DNA from: Streptomyces exfoliatus
GTDB lineage: Bacteria; Actinomycetota; Actinomycetes; Streptomycetales; Streptomycetaceae
Direction of reading: 5' to 3'
Assembly (NCBI RefSeq): GCF_000725545.1
Contig: NZ_JNZP01000001.1
Location: forward strand, 372,001-436,000
DNA: 64,000 bases
Translations under genes and position numbers: made by a program
Notes under the pieces: model-generated
The model's input: only the letters and a program-made list of their open reading frames with translations
Databases searched by the model: none
What the model was told of the DNA's origin: nothing
Shown: one piece after another, positions 39,027 to 48,037 of the stretch
Layout: each line of letters opens with the position of its first letter
Numbering within the stretch: the first letter of the stretch is position 1

Positions 39027-40361
39027 TCACAGGCCCGGGATCCGCCCGTTGCGGAAGAGGTCCACGAAGATCTGGTGGTCGGCCCGCGCCCGTGCGCCGT
39101 AGGCGTGCGCGAAGTCCACCAGGAGGTCCGCGAACCCCTCCTCGTCGGCGGCGATCGCCGCGTCGATGGCCCGCTCGGTCGAGAACGGCACGAGCGAGTG
39201 GCCGCTGGAGTCGTCCGCCGCCGCGTGCATGGTCGCCGTGGCGCGACCCAGGTCCGCGACGGTCGCGGCGATCTCGTCCAGGTCGTCGATGTCGGACCAG
39301 TCGAGGTCCACCGCGTACGGCGAGACCTCCGCGACCAGCTGCCCGGCCCCGTCGAGCTCGGTCCAGCCCAGCCACGGGTCCGCGTGGGCCTGGAGCGCCC
39401 GCTGCGAGATCACGGTGCGGTGGCCCTCGTGCCGGAAGTACTCCCGTACCGCCGAGTCCGTCACATGGCGGGAGACCGCCGGCGTCTGCGCCTGCTTCAG
39501 GTAGATCACGACGTCGTTCTCCAGGGCGTCGCTGTTGCCCTCCAGGAGGATGTTGTAGGAGGGGAGGCCGGCCGAGCCGATGCCGATCCCGCGCCGCCCG
39601 ACGACGTCCTTGACCCGGTACGAGTCGGGGCGGTCCAGGCTGGACTCCGGCAGGGTCTCCAGGTATCCGTCGAAGGCGGCGAGGACCTTGTACCGCGTGG
39701 CGGCGTCCAGCTCGATCGCCCCGCCGCCCGCCGAGAAGCGGCGCTCGGAGTCGCGGATCTCCGTCATCGAGTCGAGCAGCCCGAAGCGGGTCAGCGAGCG
39801 TGCCTCGCGCAGGGCGCCCAGGAGGGCCCCGTCGGCGGTCTCCAGCGTGAAGGAGGAGAGGTCCGACGAGTAGGTGTCCGCGGCGCCGGTCGCGAGCGCG
39901 TGGATCCGCTCCCGGTAGGCGGTGGCGCAGATCCGCACCAGGTCGGTGATCTGGCCGTCGCCGAGCGCCTTCGCGTACCCGAGGAGCGCCAGGGAGGCGG
40001 TGAGCCGCTTGAGGTCCCAGGTGAAGGGGCCGACGTACGCCTCGTCGAAGTCGTTGACGTTGAAGATCAGCCGCCCGTTGGCGTTCATGTAGGTGCCGAA
40101 GTTCTCGGCGTGCAGATCGCCGTGGATCCAGACCCGGCCGGTGCGTTCGTCCAGGTAGGGGCCTCCGAGGGCCTCCCGCTCCAGGTCGGAGTAGAAGAGG
40201 CAGGCCGTGCCCCGGTAGAAGGCGAAGGCGGAGCCGGCCATCTTCCGGAACTTGACGCGGAAGGCCGCGGGGTCGGCGGCGAGGAGCTCGCCGAAGGCGG
40301 TGTCGAAGACGGCGAGGATGTGCTCACCGCGCTCGGCGGCGGTGGGCTGGGGGACCGACAT
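39027..40361 (-). CDS. DUF2252 family kinase-like protein
   Basis: 444 residues, ATG with AGGAGG about 8 nt upstream. DUF2252 signatures: FRVKFRKMAGSAFAFYRGTACLFY near the start, VWIHGDLHAENFGTY and FNVNDFDEAYVGPFTWDLKRL. The HGDLHxEN and NDFDE pair matches the catalytic and metal-binding loops of aminoglycoside-phosphotransferase-like kinases, so a small-molecule kinase is plausible; the substrate is not known. The C-terminal GHSLVPFSTERAIDAAI and FADAHA-like stretch is also family-typical. Divergent from dnaE. Confidence 0.9.
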   Translation of the reverse strand: MSVPQPTAAERGEHILAVFDTAFGELLAADPAAFRVKFRKMAGSAFAFYRGTACLFYSDLEREALGGPYLDERTGRVWIHGDLHAENFGTYMNANGRLIFNVNDFDEAYVGPFTWDLKRLTASLALLGYAKALGDGQITDLVRICATAYRERIHALATGAADTYSSDLSSFTLETADGALLGALREARSLTRFGLLDSMTEIRDSERRFSAGGGAIELDAATRYKVLAAFDGYLETLPESSLDRPDSYRVKDVVGRRGIGIGSAGLPSYNILLEGNSDALENDVVIYLKQAQTPAVSRHVTDSAVREYFRHEGHRTVISQRALQAHADPWLGWTELDGAGQLVAEVSPYAVDLDWSDIDDLDEIAATVADLGRATATMHAAADDSSGHSLVPFSTERAIDAAIAADEEGFADLLVDFAHAYGARARADHQIFVDLFRNGRIPGL

Positions 40362-40413
40362 TCGAGGTGCCTCCTGGTACCGGGCGTGCTGACAGGCTGT
40401 TCATGACAAATGG

Positions 40414-40430
40414 GACAGGTGTTCCCTGTC
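40414..40430. repeat. GACAGG-N5-CCTGTC palindrome upstream of dnaE
   Basis: 6-bp arms (40414-40419 and 40425-40430) in the divergent dnaE/DUF2252 gap. A partial direct repeat of the left arm, GACAGGCTGTTC, begins at 40391. A -10-like TAGACT lies at 40484-40489. Possible operator for either gene. Confidence 0.35.
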
Positions 40431-40538
40431 TCTCAACGCGCGACCCTAGCCCCGAGTGCCCCTCGGCTGTCAGTCGCCCGACGTAGACTTCCACGGTCCC
40501 CCCAGCCACCCCTGTGACCGCTACGGAGACCTCTCGCC

Positions 40539-43500
40539 GTGACCAAGCCGCCCTTCACGCACCTCCACGTCCACACCCAGTACTCGCTGCTGGACGGTGC
40601 CGCGCGGCTGAAGGACATGTTCAACGCGTGCAACGAGATGGGCATGACCCATATCGCCATGTCCGACCACGGCAACCTGCACGGGGCGTACGACTTCTTC
40701 CACACGGCGAAGAAGGCCGGGGTGACGCCGATCATCGGCATCGAGGCGTACGTCGCCCCCGAGTCCCGGCGCAACAAGCGGAAGATCCAGTGGGGCCAGC
40801 CGCACCAGAAGCGGGACGACGTCTCCGGTTCCGGTGGCTACACCCACAAGACGATCTGGGCGGCGAACGACACCGGACTGCACAACCTCTTCAAGCTCTC
40901 CTCCGACGCGTACGCCGAGGGCTGGCTCCAGAAGTGGCCCCGGATGGACAAGGAGACCATCTCCAAGTGGTCGGAGGGGCTCATCGCCTCCACCGGCTGC
41001 CCCTCCGGCGAGCTGCAGACCCGCCTTCGCCTCGGCCAGTTCGACGAGGCCCTCAAGTCGGCCTCCGAGTACCAGGACATCTTCGGCAAGGAGCGGTACT
41101 TCCTGGAGCTGATGGACCACGGCATCGAGATCGAGCGCCGGGTCCGCGACGGGCTCCTGGAGATCGGCAAGAAGCTCGGCATCCCGCCGCTGGTCACCAA
41201 CGACTCGCACTACACGTACGCGCACGAGTCGACCGCGCACGACGCCCTGCTCTGCATCCAGACCGGCAAGAACCTCTCCGACCCGGACCGCTTCCGCTTC
41301 GACGGCACCGGCTACTACCTCAAGTCCACGGACGAGATGTACGCGATCGACTCCTCGGACGCCTGGCAGGAGGGCTGCCGCAACACCCTCCTGGTCGCCG
41401 AGCAGGTCAGCACCGAGGGCATGTTCGTCGAGAAGAACCTCATGCCGAAGTTCGACATCCCGGAGGGCTACACCGAGGTCAGCTGGTTCCGCGAGGAGAC
41501 CATGCGGGGCATGCACCGCCGCTTCCCCGGCGGCATCCCCGACGACCGCATGAAGCAGGTCGAGTACGAGATGGACACCATCATCTCGATGGGCTTCCCC
41601 GGCTACTTCCTCGTCGTCGCCGACTTCATCATGTGGGCCAAGAAGCAGGGCATCGCCGTGGGCCCCGGCCGAGGCTCCGCGGCCGGCTCGATCGTCGCGT
41701 ACGCCATGGGCATCACCGACCTCGACCCGATCCCGCACGGCCTGATCTTCGAGCGCTTCCTCAACCCCGAGCGCATCTCGATGCCCGATGTCGACATCGA
41801 CTTCGACGAGCGCCGGCGCGTCGAGGTGATCCGCTACGTGACGGAGAAGTACGGCTCCGACAAGGTCGCCATGATCGGCACGTACGGCAAGATCAAGGCG
41901 AAGAACGCGATCAAGGACTCCGCGCGCGTCCTCGGCTACCCGTACGCCATGGGCGACCGGCTCACCAAGGCCATGCCCGCCGACGTCCTCGGCAAGGGCA
42001 TCGACCTCAACGGCATCACCGACCCCTCGCACCCCCGCTACAGCGAGGCCGGCGAGATCCGCGCGATGTACGAGAACGAGCCGGACGTCAAGAAGGTCAT
42101 CGACACCGCCCGGGGCGTCGAGGGCCTGGTCCGCCAGATGGGCGTCCACGCGGCCGGCGTGATCATGTCCAGCGAGCCGATCGTCGACCACGCGCCGATC
42201 TGGGTCCGGCACACCGACGGCGTCACCATCACGCAGTGGGACTACCCCCAGTGCGAGTCGCTCGGCCTGCTCAAGATGGACTTCCTGGGCCTGCGCAACC
42301 TCACCATCATGGACGACGCCGTCAAGATGGTGAAGGCCAACAAGGGCATCGACCTCGACCTGCTGGCCCTGCCGCTGGACGACCCGGCCACCTTCGAACT
42401 GCTCCAGCGCGGTGAGACCCTCGGCGTCTTCCAGTTCGACGGCGGGCCCATGCGCTCGCTGCTCCGGCTGATGAAGCCCGACAACTTCGAAGACATCTCC
42501 GCCGTGTCCGCCCTGTACCGGCCGGGCCCGATGGGCATGAACTCGCACACGAACTACGCCCTGCGCAAGAACAAGCAGCAGGAGATCACCCCGATCCACC
42601 CCGAGCTGGAGAAGCCGCTCGAAGAGGTGCTCGCGGTCACCTACGGCCTCATCGTGTACCAGGAGCAGGTGCAGAAGGCCGCCCAGATCATCGCCGGCTA
42701 CTCGCTCGGCGAGGCCGACATCCTCCGTCGCGTCATGGGCAAGAAGAAGCCCGAGGAGCTGGCGAAGAACTTCACCATCTTCCAGGCCGGAGCCAAGAAG
42801 AACGGCTACAGCGACGAGGCCATCAAGGCCCTCTGGGACGTCCTGGTCCCCTTCGCCGGCTACGCCTTCAACAAGGCCCACTCGGCCGCGTACGGCCTGG
42901 TCTCCTACTGGACCGCCTACCTCAAGGCCAACCACCCCGCCGAGTACATGGCGGGACTGCTCACCTCGGTCAAGGACGACAAGGACAAGTCCGCGGTCTA
43001 CCTCAACGAATGCCGCCGCATGGGCATCAAGGTCCTGCCGCCCAACGTGAACGAGTCCGAGTCGAACTTCGCCGCCCAGGGCGACGACGTGATCCTCTTC
43101 GGCCTCTCCGCCGTCCGCAACGTCGGCACCAACGTCGTCGAGTCGATCATCAAGTCGCGCAAGGCGAAGGGGAAGTACACCTCCTTCCCGGACTTCCTCG
43201 ACAAGGTCGAGGCCGTCGTCTGCAACAAGCGGACCATCGAGTCGCTGATCAAGGCCGGCGCCTTCGACGAGATGGGCCACACCCGCAAGGGCCTGGTCGC
43301 CCACCACGAACCGATGATCGACAACGTGGTGGCGGTCAAGCGCAAGGAGGCCGAGGGACAGTTCGACCTCTTCGGCGGCATGGGCGACGAGGCGACCGAC
43401 GAGCCCGGCTTCGGCCTCGACGTCGAGTTCTCCGACGTCGAGTGGGAGAAGTCGTACCTGCTCGCCCAGGAGCGCGAGATGCTCGGCCTGTACGTCTCCG

Positions 43501-44078
43501 ACCACCCGCTCTTCGGCATCGAGCACGTCCTGTCCGACAAGACGGACGCGGCGATCTCCCAGCTCACCGGCGGCGAGCACTCCGACGGCGCGGTCGTCAC
43601 CATCGGCGGCATCATCTCCGGCCTCCAGCGCAAGATGACCAAGCAGGGCAACGCCTGGGCGATCGCCACCGTCGAGGACCTGGCCGGCTCCATCGAGTGC
43701 ATGTTCTTCCCGGCCACCTACCAGCTGGTCTCCACCCAGCTCGTCGAGGACACGGTCGTCTTCGTCAAGGGACGGCTCGACAAGCGCGAGGACGTCCCCC
43801 GGCTGGTCGCCATGGAGCTGATGGTCCCCGACCTGTCGAACGCCGGGACCAACGCACCGGTCGTCCTCACCATCCCCACCGTCAAGGTGACCCCGCCGAT
43901 GGTCACCCGGCTCGGTGAGATCCTCGGCCACCACAAGGGCAACACCGAGGTCCGGATCAAGCTCCAGGGCCCCCGCAAGACGACGGTGCTCCGGCTCGAC
44001 CGGCACCGGGTGCAGGCCGACCCGGCGCTCTTCGGCGACCTGAAGGTGCTGCTCGGCCCGTCCTGCCTGGCCGGCTAG
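40539..44078 (+). CDS. dnaE: DNA polymerase III alpha subunit DnaE
   Basis: 1179 residues, GTG start with GGAGA about 9 nt upstream. The catalytic subunit of the replicative polymerase. Domains in order: PHP (THLHVHTQYSLLDGAARL), palm/fingers with GPGRGSAAGSIVAYAMGI and the catalytic aspartates in MPDVDIDFDE (about 417-423), helix-hairpin-helix region (NVNESESNFAAQG), a clamp-binding motif QFDLFGG (about 941-947) and an OB domain (VVTIGGIISGLQRKMTKQGNAWA). Length matches the DnaE1 type essential in Streptomyces. It stands alone, with a terminator 40 bp downstream. Confidence 0.97.
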   Translation: MTKPPFTHLHVHTQYSLLDGAARLKDMFNACNEMGMTHIAMSDHGNLHGAYDFFHTAKKAGVTPIIGIEAYVAPESRRNKRKIQWGQPHQKRDDVSGSGGYTHKTIWAANDTGLHNLFKLSSDAYAEGWLQKWPRMDKETISKWSEGLIASTGCPSGELQTRLRLGQFDEALKSASEYQDIFGKERYFLELMDHGIEIERRVRDGLLEIGKKLGIPPLVTNDSHYTYAHESTAHDALLCIQTGKNLSDPDRFRFDGTGYYLKSTDEMYAIDSSDAWQEGCRNTLLVAEQVSTEGMFVEKNLMPKFDIPEGYTEVSWFREETMRGMHRRFPGGIPDDRMKQVEYEMDTIISMGFPGYFLVVADFIMWAKKQGIAVGPGRGSAAGSIVAYAMGITDLDPIPHGLIFERFLNPERISMPDVDIDFDERRRVEVIRYVTEKYGSDKVAMIGTYGKIKAKNAIKDSARVLGYPYAMGDRLTKAMPADVLGKGIDLNGITDPSHPRYSEAGEIRAMYENEPDVKKVIDTARGVEGLVRQMGVHAAGVIMSSEPIVDHAPIWVRHTDGVTITQWDYPQCESLGLLKMDFLGLRNLTIMDDAVKMVKANKGIDLDLLALPLDDPATFELLQRGETLGVFQFDGGPMRSLLRLMKPDNFEDISAVSALYRPGPMGMNSHTNYALRKNKQQEITPIHPELEKPLEEVLAVTYGLIVYQEQVQKAAQIIAGYSLGEADILRRVMGKKKPEELAKNFTIFQAGAKKNGYSDEAIKALWDVLVPFAGYAFNKAHSAAYGLVSYWTAYLKANHPAEYMAGLLTSVKDDKDKSAVYLNECRRMGIKVLPPNVNESESNFAAQGDDVILFGLSAVRNVGTNVVESIIKSRKAKGKYTSFPDFLDKVEAVVCNKRTIESLIKAGAFDEMGHTRKGLVAHHEPMIDNVVAVKRKEAEGQFDLFGGMGDEATDEPGFGLDVEFSDVEWEKSYLLAQEREMLGLYVSDHPLFGIEHVLSDKTDAAISQLTGGEHSDGAVVTIGGIISGLQRKMTKQGNAWAIATVEDLAGSIECMFFPATYQLVSTQLVEDTVVFVKGRLDKREDVPRLVAMELMVPDLSNAGTNAPVVLTIPTVKVTPPMVTRLGEILGHHKGNTEVRIKLQGPRKTTVLRLDRHRVQADPALFGDLKVLLGPSCLAG

Positions 44079-44118
44079 GGAATCAGACACCCCCTAGCGG
44101 CCTCCTCCGCCCACGCGC

Positions 44119-44153
44119 AAGGGGCGCGCCCGTCGTCACGGGCGCGCCCCTTT
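44119..44153. terminator. Bidirectional terminator after dnaE
   Basis: AAGGGGCGCGCCCG (44119-44132) and CGGGCGCGCCCCTT (44139-44152) are exact complements with a 6-nt loop, ending in T residues. It separates dnaE from the convergent small gene. Confidence 0.92.
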
Positions 44154-44165
44154 GCCGTGGGTGCG

Positions 44166-44339
44166 TCAGTTGTGGCCGAAGCGCTTCTGACGGCCCTTGC
44201 GTGCCATGTCCCCCGGCGTGACCTGGCTGGCGCGCTGCTCGGCCTGGGACTCCATCGACGACTGCTGTGCCTGCTGGGCGCCGCGCTCGGCCGGCGACTG
44301 CTGCTTCTGGCTACGGTTCTGACTGCGGTTCTTGGCCAT
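44166..44339 (-). CDS. Small Gln/Ser-rich basic protein (57 aa)
   Basis: 57 residues: starts MAKNRSQNRSQKQQSPAERG and ends MARKGRQKRFGHN, with a Gln/Ala/Ser-rich middle. The ATG at 44339 has a strong GAGGAGG 7 nt upstream, so translation is likely despite the short length. There is no membrane segment or cysteine. It resembles the many short, charged, probably disordered proteins of Streptomyces; no function is known. It is isolated between the dnaE terminator and the palindromic element. Confidence 0.8.
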   Translation of the reverse strand: MAKNRSQNRSQKQQSPAERGAQQAQQSSMESQAEQRASQVTPGDMARKGRQKRFGHN

Positions 44340-44364
44340 GGGGATGCCTCCTCAAAGGGACCTG

Positions 44365-44527
44365 GGGCCTGTCCGGCGGATCATGGCCGGGCCCGCGACG
44401 TCCGGCACGGCACCTCGCCGCGTTGCCGAAACGCCCGCATAGCTCCGCTATGAGGACGCTCCGGCGCCGTGCGAGGCGCCGCACCAGCCGCCGCGGCCTG
44501 TCCGGCCCTGATCCGCCGGACAGGCCC
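44365..44527. repeat. REP/MITE-like palindromic intergenic element
   Basis: A 163-bp unit bounded by exact 19-bp inverted repeats: GGGCCTGTCCGGCGGATCA (44365-44383) and its complement (44509-44527). Inside are a second partial inverted pair (GGCCTGTCCGG against CCGGACAGGCC near the right end), a CATAGC-TCC-GCTATG hairpin and loosely complementary GGCACGGCACCTCGCCGCG / CGGCGCCGTGCGAGG stretches. No coding frame fits. It fills most of the 391-bp gap 44340-44730. A remnant of its left end occurs at 25068. Confidence 0.7.
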
Positions 44528-44730
44528 TGGGGGCCAGGGCCGCTGTCAGACTCACATACGGCATGAACCGGCGCATGTTGGATCATTACGGAACGTAAGC
44601 ACCCGCCCGAACGTGACTTCCGCCACGCCGATGATCCAGTTCCGACCGTCGAGCCCCCGCGCTTCGGGCAGACTCGAAGCAAACTCCGAAGCAACTCCGA
44701 TCCCGAGGTTCCCGAAAGAGGGTGGAACAC

Positions 44731-46074
44731 GTGGACCGCTGCGTCGTCCTGGTGGACGCCGGCTACCTGCTGGGCGCCGCCGCCAGTCTGCTCGCCGGGG
44801 AACCGGCCCGCTCCCGGATCACCGTCGACCACGCCGGGCTCATCCAGCAGCTGCGCCAGCGCGCGGAGGCCGAGACCGCGCTGCCCCTCCTGCGGATCTA
44901 CTGGTTCGACGGCGCGCCCGACCGGGTGCCCCAGCCCGAGCACCGCAGACTGCGGGTGATGCCCCGGGTCACCGTCCGGCTCGGCGCACTGACCCGGAGC
45001 GACGGACGCTGGGCCCAGAAGGGCGTCGACGCGGCCATGCACACCGAGCTGACCGAGCTGGCCAGGAACCGGGCCTGCTCCGACATCGTGCTCGTCACCG
45101 GCGACGGCGACCTGCTGCCCGGCCTGATGTCCGCCAAGGAACACGGCGTCGCCGTCCACCTCTGGGCCGTCCAGGCCGCCGACGGCGACTACAACCAGTC
45201 CGAGGACCTCGTCGCCGAGGCCGACGAGCGCCGGGTCCTCGACCGGGTCTGGATCACCCGCGCCGTCCGCGCCAAGGACCTCACCGGGATCTGCGCACCC
45301 CCGCCCGCCCCGCGCCCCGAGATCGCCGCCATCCTCTCCGCGCCGCTGCCCGAGGCGGCCCTCGCCGCCTCCGCGGAACGCGCGGCCGAAGCGGCCGCCT
45401 CGCCCGCCGGGACCGCGGGGGAGGGCTCCGCGCCCCACGGCAACGGACACGTCCGCCCCAACGGCCACGGGCACGTCCATCCCAACGGCCACGTCCGGGA
45501 CGACGAGCACACGCACGGCGCCGACGTCCCCGCCCCCGCCCCGGGCAAGGGCGTCCCCACCCCCAAGGACCTCGCCGGACTGCGCGCCCCCGCCGCCGCC
45601 GGCACCCCGGGCGGCCCAGTGCCGCAGGGCGCGAGCGCGCTCCGCTGGTCCTCCGACCGGGGATGGGTGGAGCGCCCCGCCCCCGCGCTCGGTGAACCCG
45701 CCGAGACCGCGTCCCTGCCCACCCTCGCCACCCTCACCAGCGCCGAGCAGCGCTGGGCGGACCGCGAGGAGGACATCACCACCGTCGGCGGCGACCCGTT
45801 CGAGGTCGGACAGGTGTTCGCCCGCCGGTGGATGGAACGGCTCCCCGAGCAGAGCCACGTCCAGAAGCTCTCCACGCTCTACCCGCGCATCCCGCACCGC
45901 ATCGACGGCGAACTCCTCCGCTACGCGGCACGATTCGGCCTCCTCGCCCACAAGGACGACCAGATCGACGAGCACGACCGCTACGCCATCCGGGCCGGCT
46001 TCTGGCGCGAGATCGACGTCCGGGCCGCCGCCGAACACGCCCCCGCGCCCGGAGCGGGCCCGGCGACCCCGTAG
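44731..46074 (+). CDS. NYN-domain (PIN-like) putative ribonuclease
   Basis: 447 residues from the GTG at 44731, preceded by GAGGGTGG at a good distance; a GTG at 44722 would add three residues but sits right on that ribosome site. The NYN fold is at the N-terminus: VVLVDAGYLLGAAA, QKGVDAAMHTELTELA and IVLVTGDGDLLPGLMSAKEHG supply the acidic metal-binding residues of this RNase superfamily. A Pro/Ala/His-rich linker (about 200-300) leads to a conserved-looking C-terminal helical domain (EVGQVFARRWMERLPEQSHVQKL, IPHRIDGELLRYAARFGLL) of unknown role. RNA cleavage is inferred. Confidence 0.87.
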   Translation: MDRCVVLVDAGYLLGAAASLLAGEPARSRITVDHAGLIQQLRQRAEAETALPLLRIYWFDGAPDRVPQPEHRRLRVMPRVTVRLGALTRSDGRWAQKGVDAAMHTELTELARNRACSDIVLVTGDGDLLPGLMSAKEHGVAVHLWAVQAADGDYNQSEDLVAEADERRVLDRVWITRAVRAKDLTGICAPPPAPRPEIAAILSAPLPEAALAASAERAAEAAASPAGTAGEGSAPHGNGHVRPNGHGHVHPNGHVRDDEHTHGADVPAPAPGKGVPTPKDLAGLRAPAAAGTPGGPVPQGASALRWSSDRGWVERPAPALGEPAETASLPTLATLTSAEQRWADREEDITTVGGDPFEVGQVFARRWMERLPEQSHVQKLSTLYPRIPHRIDGELLRYAARFGLLAHKDDQIDEHDRYAIRAGFWREIDVRAAAEHAPAPGAGPATP

Positions 46075-46077
46075 TCT
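46072..46077 (+). promoter_or_regulatory. Candidate -10 formed by the upstream stop codon (ABC ATPase gene)
   Basis: TAGTCT begins with the TAG stop of the NYN gene and ends 8 nt before the GTG at 46086. There is no ribosome site, so a leaderless transcript is likely. No clear -35. Confidence 0.45.
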
Positions 46078-46085
46078 CTTCCCCC

Positions 46086-47066
46086 GTGAGTACGGTGTGC
46101 GTGGTGCGGGATCTGGTCAAGACGTACCCCGCCACGCGCGGCAGGCGCGGAGCGCCCGCGACACCCGAGGTGCGGGCCACCGACGGGATCAGTCTCGACG
46201 TGCGCGGCGGCGAGATCTTCGGGCTGCTCGGCCCCAACGGAGCCGGCAAGTCCACGCTGGTCCGCCAGCTCACCGGCCTGCTGCGCCCCGACTCCGGCAC
46301 CGTCCGGCTCCTCGGCCACGACCTCGTACGCCACCCCGAGCGGGCCGCCCGGCTCCTCGCGTACCTCGGCCAGGAGTCCACCGCCCTCGACGAGCTGACC
46401 GTCGCCCTCGCCGCCGAGACCACCGGACGGCTGCGCGGCCTCACCGCCCACGACGCGCGCGCCGGGCGCGACGCCGTCCTCGACGAACTCGGCCTCGGTC
46501 CGCTCGCCTCCCGGCCCCTCAGGAAGCTCTCCGGCGGCCAGCGGCGGCTCGCCTGCTTCGCCGCCGCGCTCGTCGGCCGGCGGCCCGTCCTCGTCCTCGA
46601 CGAGCCCACCACCGGCATGGACCCCGTCGCCCGCCGCGCCGTCTGGGCGGCCGTCGACCGGCGGCGCGCCGAACACGGCGCCACCGTGCTGCTCGTCACC
46701 CACAACGTCATCGAGGCCGAGACCGTGCTCGACCGGGTCGCCGTCCTCGAACACGGCAAGGTCATCGCCTGCGACACCCCGGCCGGGCTCAAGGAACGCG
46801 TCGCGGGCGAGGTCCGCGTCGAGCTGGTCTGGCGCGACGCCGCACCCCTCCATCTCCCCGAGGTCGCCGCGCTGCGCGGACTCGCCCAGGAGACGGGCCG
46901 GCGCTGGATCCTCAGGCTCGCCCCCGACGCGGCCCGCGCGGCGGTCGCCACCGTCACCGGCGGGGCCGCCTTCGCCGCCCTCGACGACTTCACCCTGGCC
47001 ACGCCCAGCCTGGAGGACGTGTACCTGGCGCTGGGCGGCGCGACCGAGGGGCTGGTGAAGGCATGA
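46086..47066 (+). CDS. ABC transporter ATP-binding protein
   Basis: 326 residues from the GTG at 46086. DRA-type ATPase: Walker A GPNGAGKST, Q-loop YLGQEST, signature LSGGQRR, Walker B VLVLDEPTTGMD and H-loop LVTHN. A C-terminal extension of about 90 residues with a LEDVYLALGG ending is typical of exporter ATPases of the drug/nodulation type. With the permease that follows after 79 bp it should form an efflux transporter. The substrate cannot be told from the sequence. A leaderless transcript is likely. Confidence 0.93.
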   Translation: MSTVCVVRDLVKTYPATRGRRGAPATPEVRATDGISLDVRGGEIFGLLGPNGAGKSTLVRQLTGLLRPDSGTVRLLGHDLVRHPERAARLLAYLGQESTALDELTVALAAETTGRLRGLTAHDARAGRDAVLDELGLGPLASRPLRKLSGGQRRLACFAAALVGRRPVLVLDEPTTGMDPVARRAVWAAVDRRRAEHGATVLLVTHNVIEAETVLDRVAVLEHGKVIACDTPAGLKERVAGEVRVELVWRDAAPLHLPEVAALRGLAQETGRRWILRLAPDAARAAVATVTGGAAFAALDDFTLATPSLEDVYLALGGATEGLVKA

Positions 47067-47145
47067 CCCGCCGCGGTCCCCGGGCCGTCGGCCCCGACCC
47101 CCGAAGCCCGCGCGTTCCGTACGTGACCGTCAGGAGCTGTACGCA

Positions 47146-48003
47146 GTGAGCACCCTGCCCGCCGAGGCCCTGCCGACCGGCGCGTCCTCCCTCCGGACCC
47201 GCGACGACGAGACCCACGAGGGCGAGACCCACGAGGGCGAGGCCGCCGCGGCGCCCCTCGCCCCGCGCGCCCGCCTGCTGCCCTCCCTGGCCGCCGTGTA
47301 CCGCGCCCAGCTGTCCCGTGCCCGGGTCGCCCGCATCCCGCTGCTCTTCGTCGCCACCTTCCAGTCCGTCGGGATCATGGTCCTGATGCGCGGGGTCGTC
47401 GACGGCGGCTCCGAGGCACGCGCGGTCGTGGCCGGCTCCACGGTCCTCGTCGTCGCCTTCGTCGCGCTCAACCTGCTCGCCCAGTACTTCGGGCAGCTGC
47501 GGGCGACCGGCGGCCTCGACCACTACGCCACCCTGCCCGTGCCGCCCGCCGCCGTGGTGCTCGGCGCCGCCGGGGCGTACGCCTCCTTCACCCTGCCCGG
47601 CACCGCCGTCACCGCCGTCGCCGGCTCCGTGCTCTTCGGACTGCCGCTCGGCCACCTCTGGATCCTGGCCGCCGTCGTCCCGCTCGCCGGGGCCGCCCTG
47701 GCAGGGCTCGGCGCTGCCCTCGGACTCCTCGCACCCCGCCAGGAACTGGCCACCCTCCTCGGCCAGCTCGGCATGTCGGCGGCGCTGCTGCTCGGCGTCC
47801 TGCCGGCGGAGCGGCTTCCGGAGCCCATCGGTCTGGCGCGGGACCTGCTGCCGTCGACGTACGGAGTGGAGGCCCTGGCCCGCACCTTCGACCCGCACCC
47901 CGACTGGACGGCCGTCGGCCTCGACCTCGCCGTGTGCGGGGCGGTCGGCGTGCTCTCCCTCGCGGTCGCCACCTGGGCCTACCGGCGGGCCGCCGTCCGC
48001 TGA
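47146..48003 (+). CDS. ABC-2 type transporter permease
   Basis: 285 residues, GTG start with AGGAG 9 nt upstream. After a hydrophilic tail of about 45 residues come six membrane helices (IPLLFVATFQSVGIMVLM to VGVLSLAVATWAYRR), the ABC2_membrane arrangement. The tail has a 15-bp tandem repeat (47209-47223 and 47224-47238) encoding ETHEG twice. It pairs with the preceding ATPase. Confidence 0.9.
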   Translation: MSTLPAEALPTGASSLRTRDDETHEGETHEGEAAAAPLAPRARLLPSLAAVYRAQLSRARVARIPLLFVATFQSVGIMVLMRGVVDGGSEARAVVAGSTVLVVAFVALNLLAQYFGQLRATGGLDHYATLPVPPAAVVLGAAGAYASFTLPGTAVTAVAGSVLFGLPLGHLWILAAVVPLAGAALAGLGAALGLLAPRQELATLLGQLGMSAALLLGVLPAERLPEPIGLARDLLPSTYGVEALARTFDPHPDWTAVGLDLAVCGAVGVLSLAVATWAYRRAAVR

Positions 48004-48037
48004 GGCGGGCCACAGGCACACCTGGCACGATGGCTGA

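Noticed and set aside
40521..44090. 1189-codon minus-strand frame opposite dnaE
   Set aside because: Mirror frame of dnaE with repetitive Val/Asp/Gly/Leu composition and no recognisable motif.
44157..44453. 98-codon plus-strand frame over the 57-residue protein gene
   Set aside because: It spans the small gene's ribosome site and the palindromic element and has no coding signature of its own.
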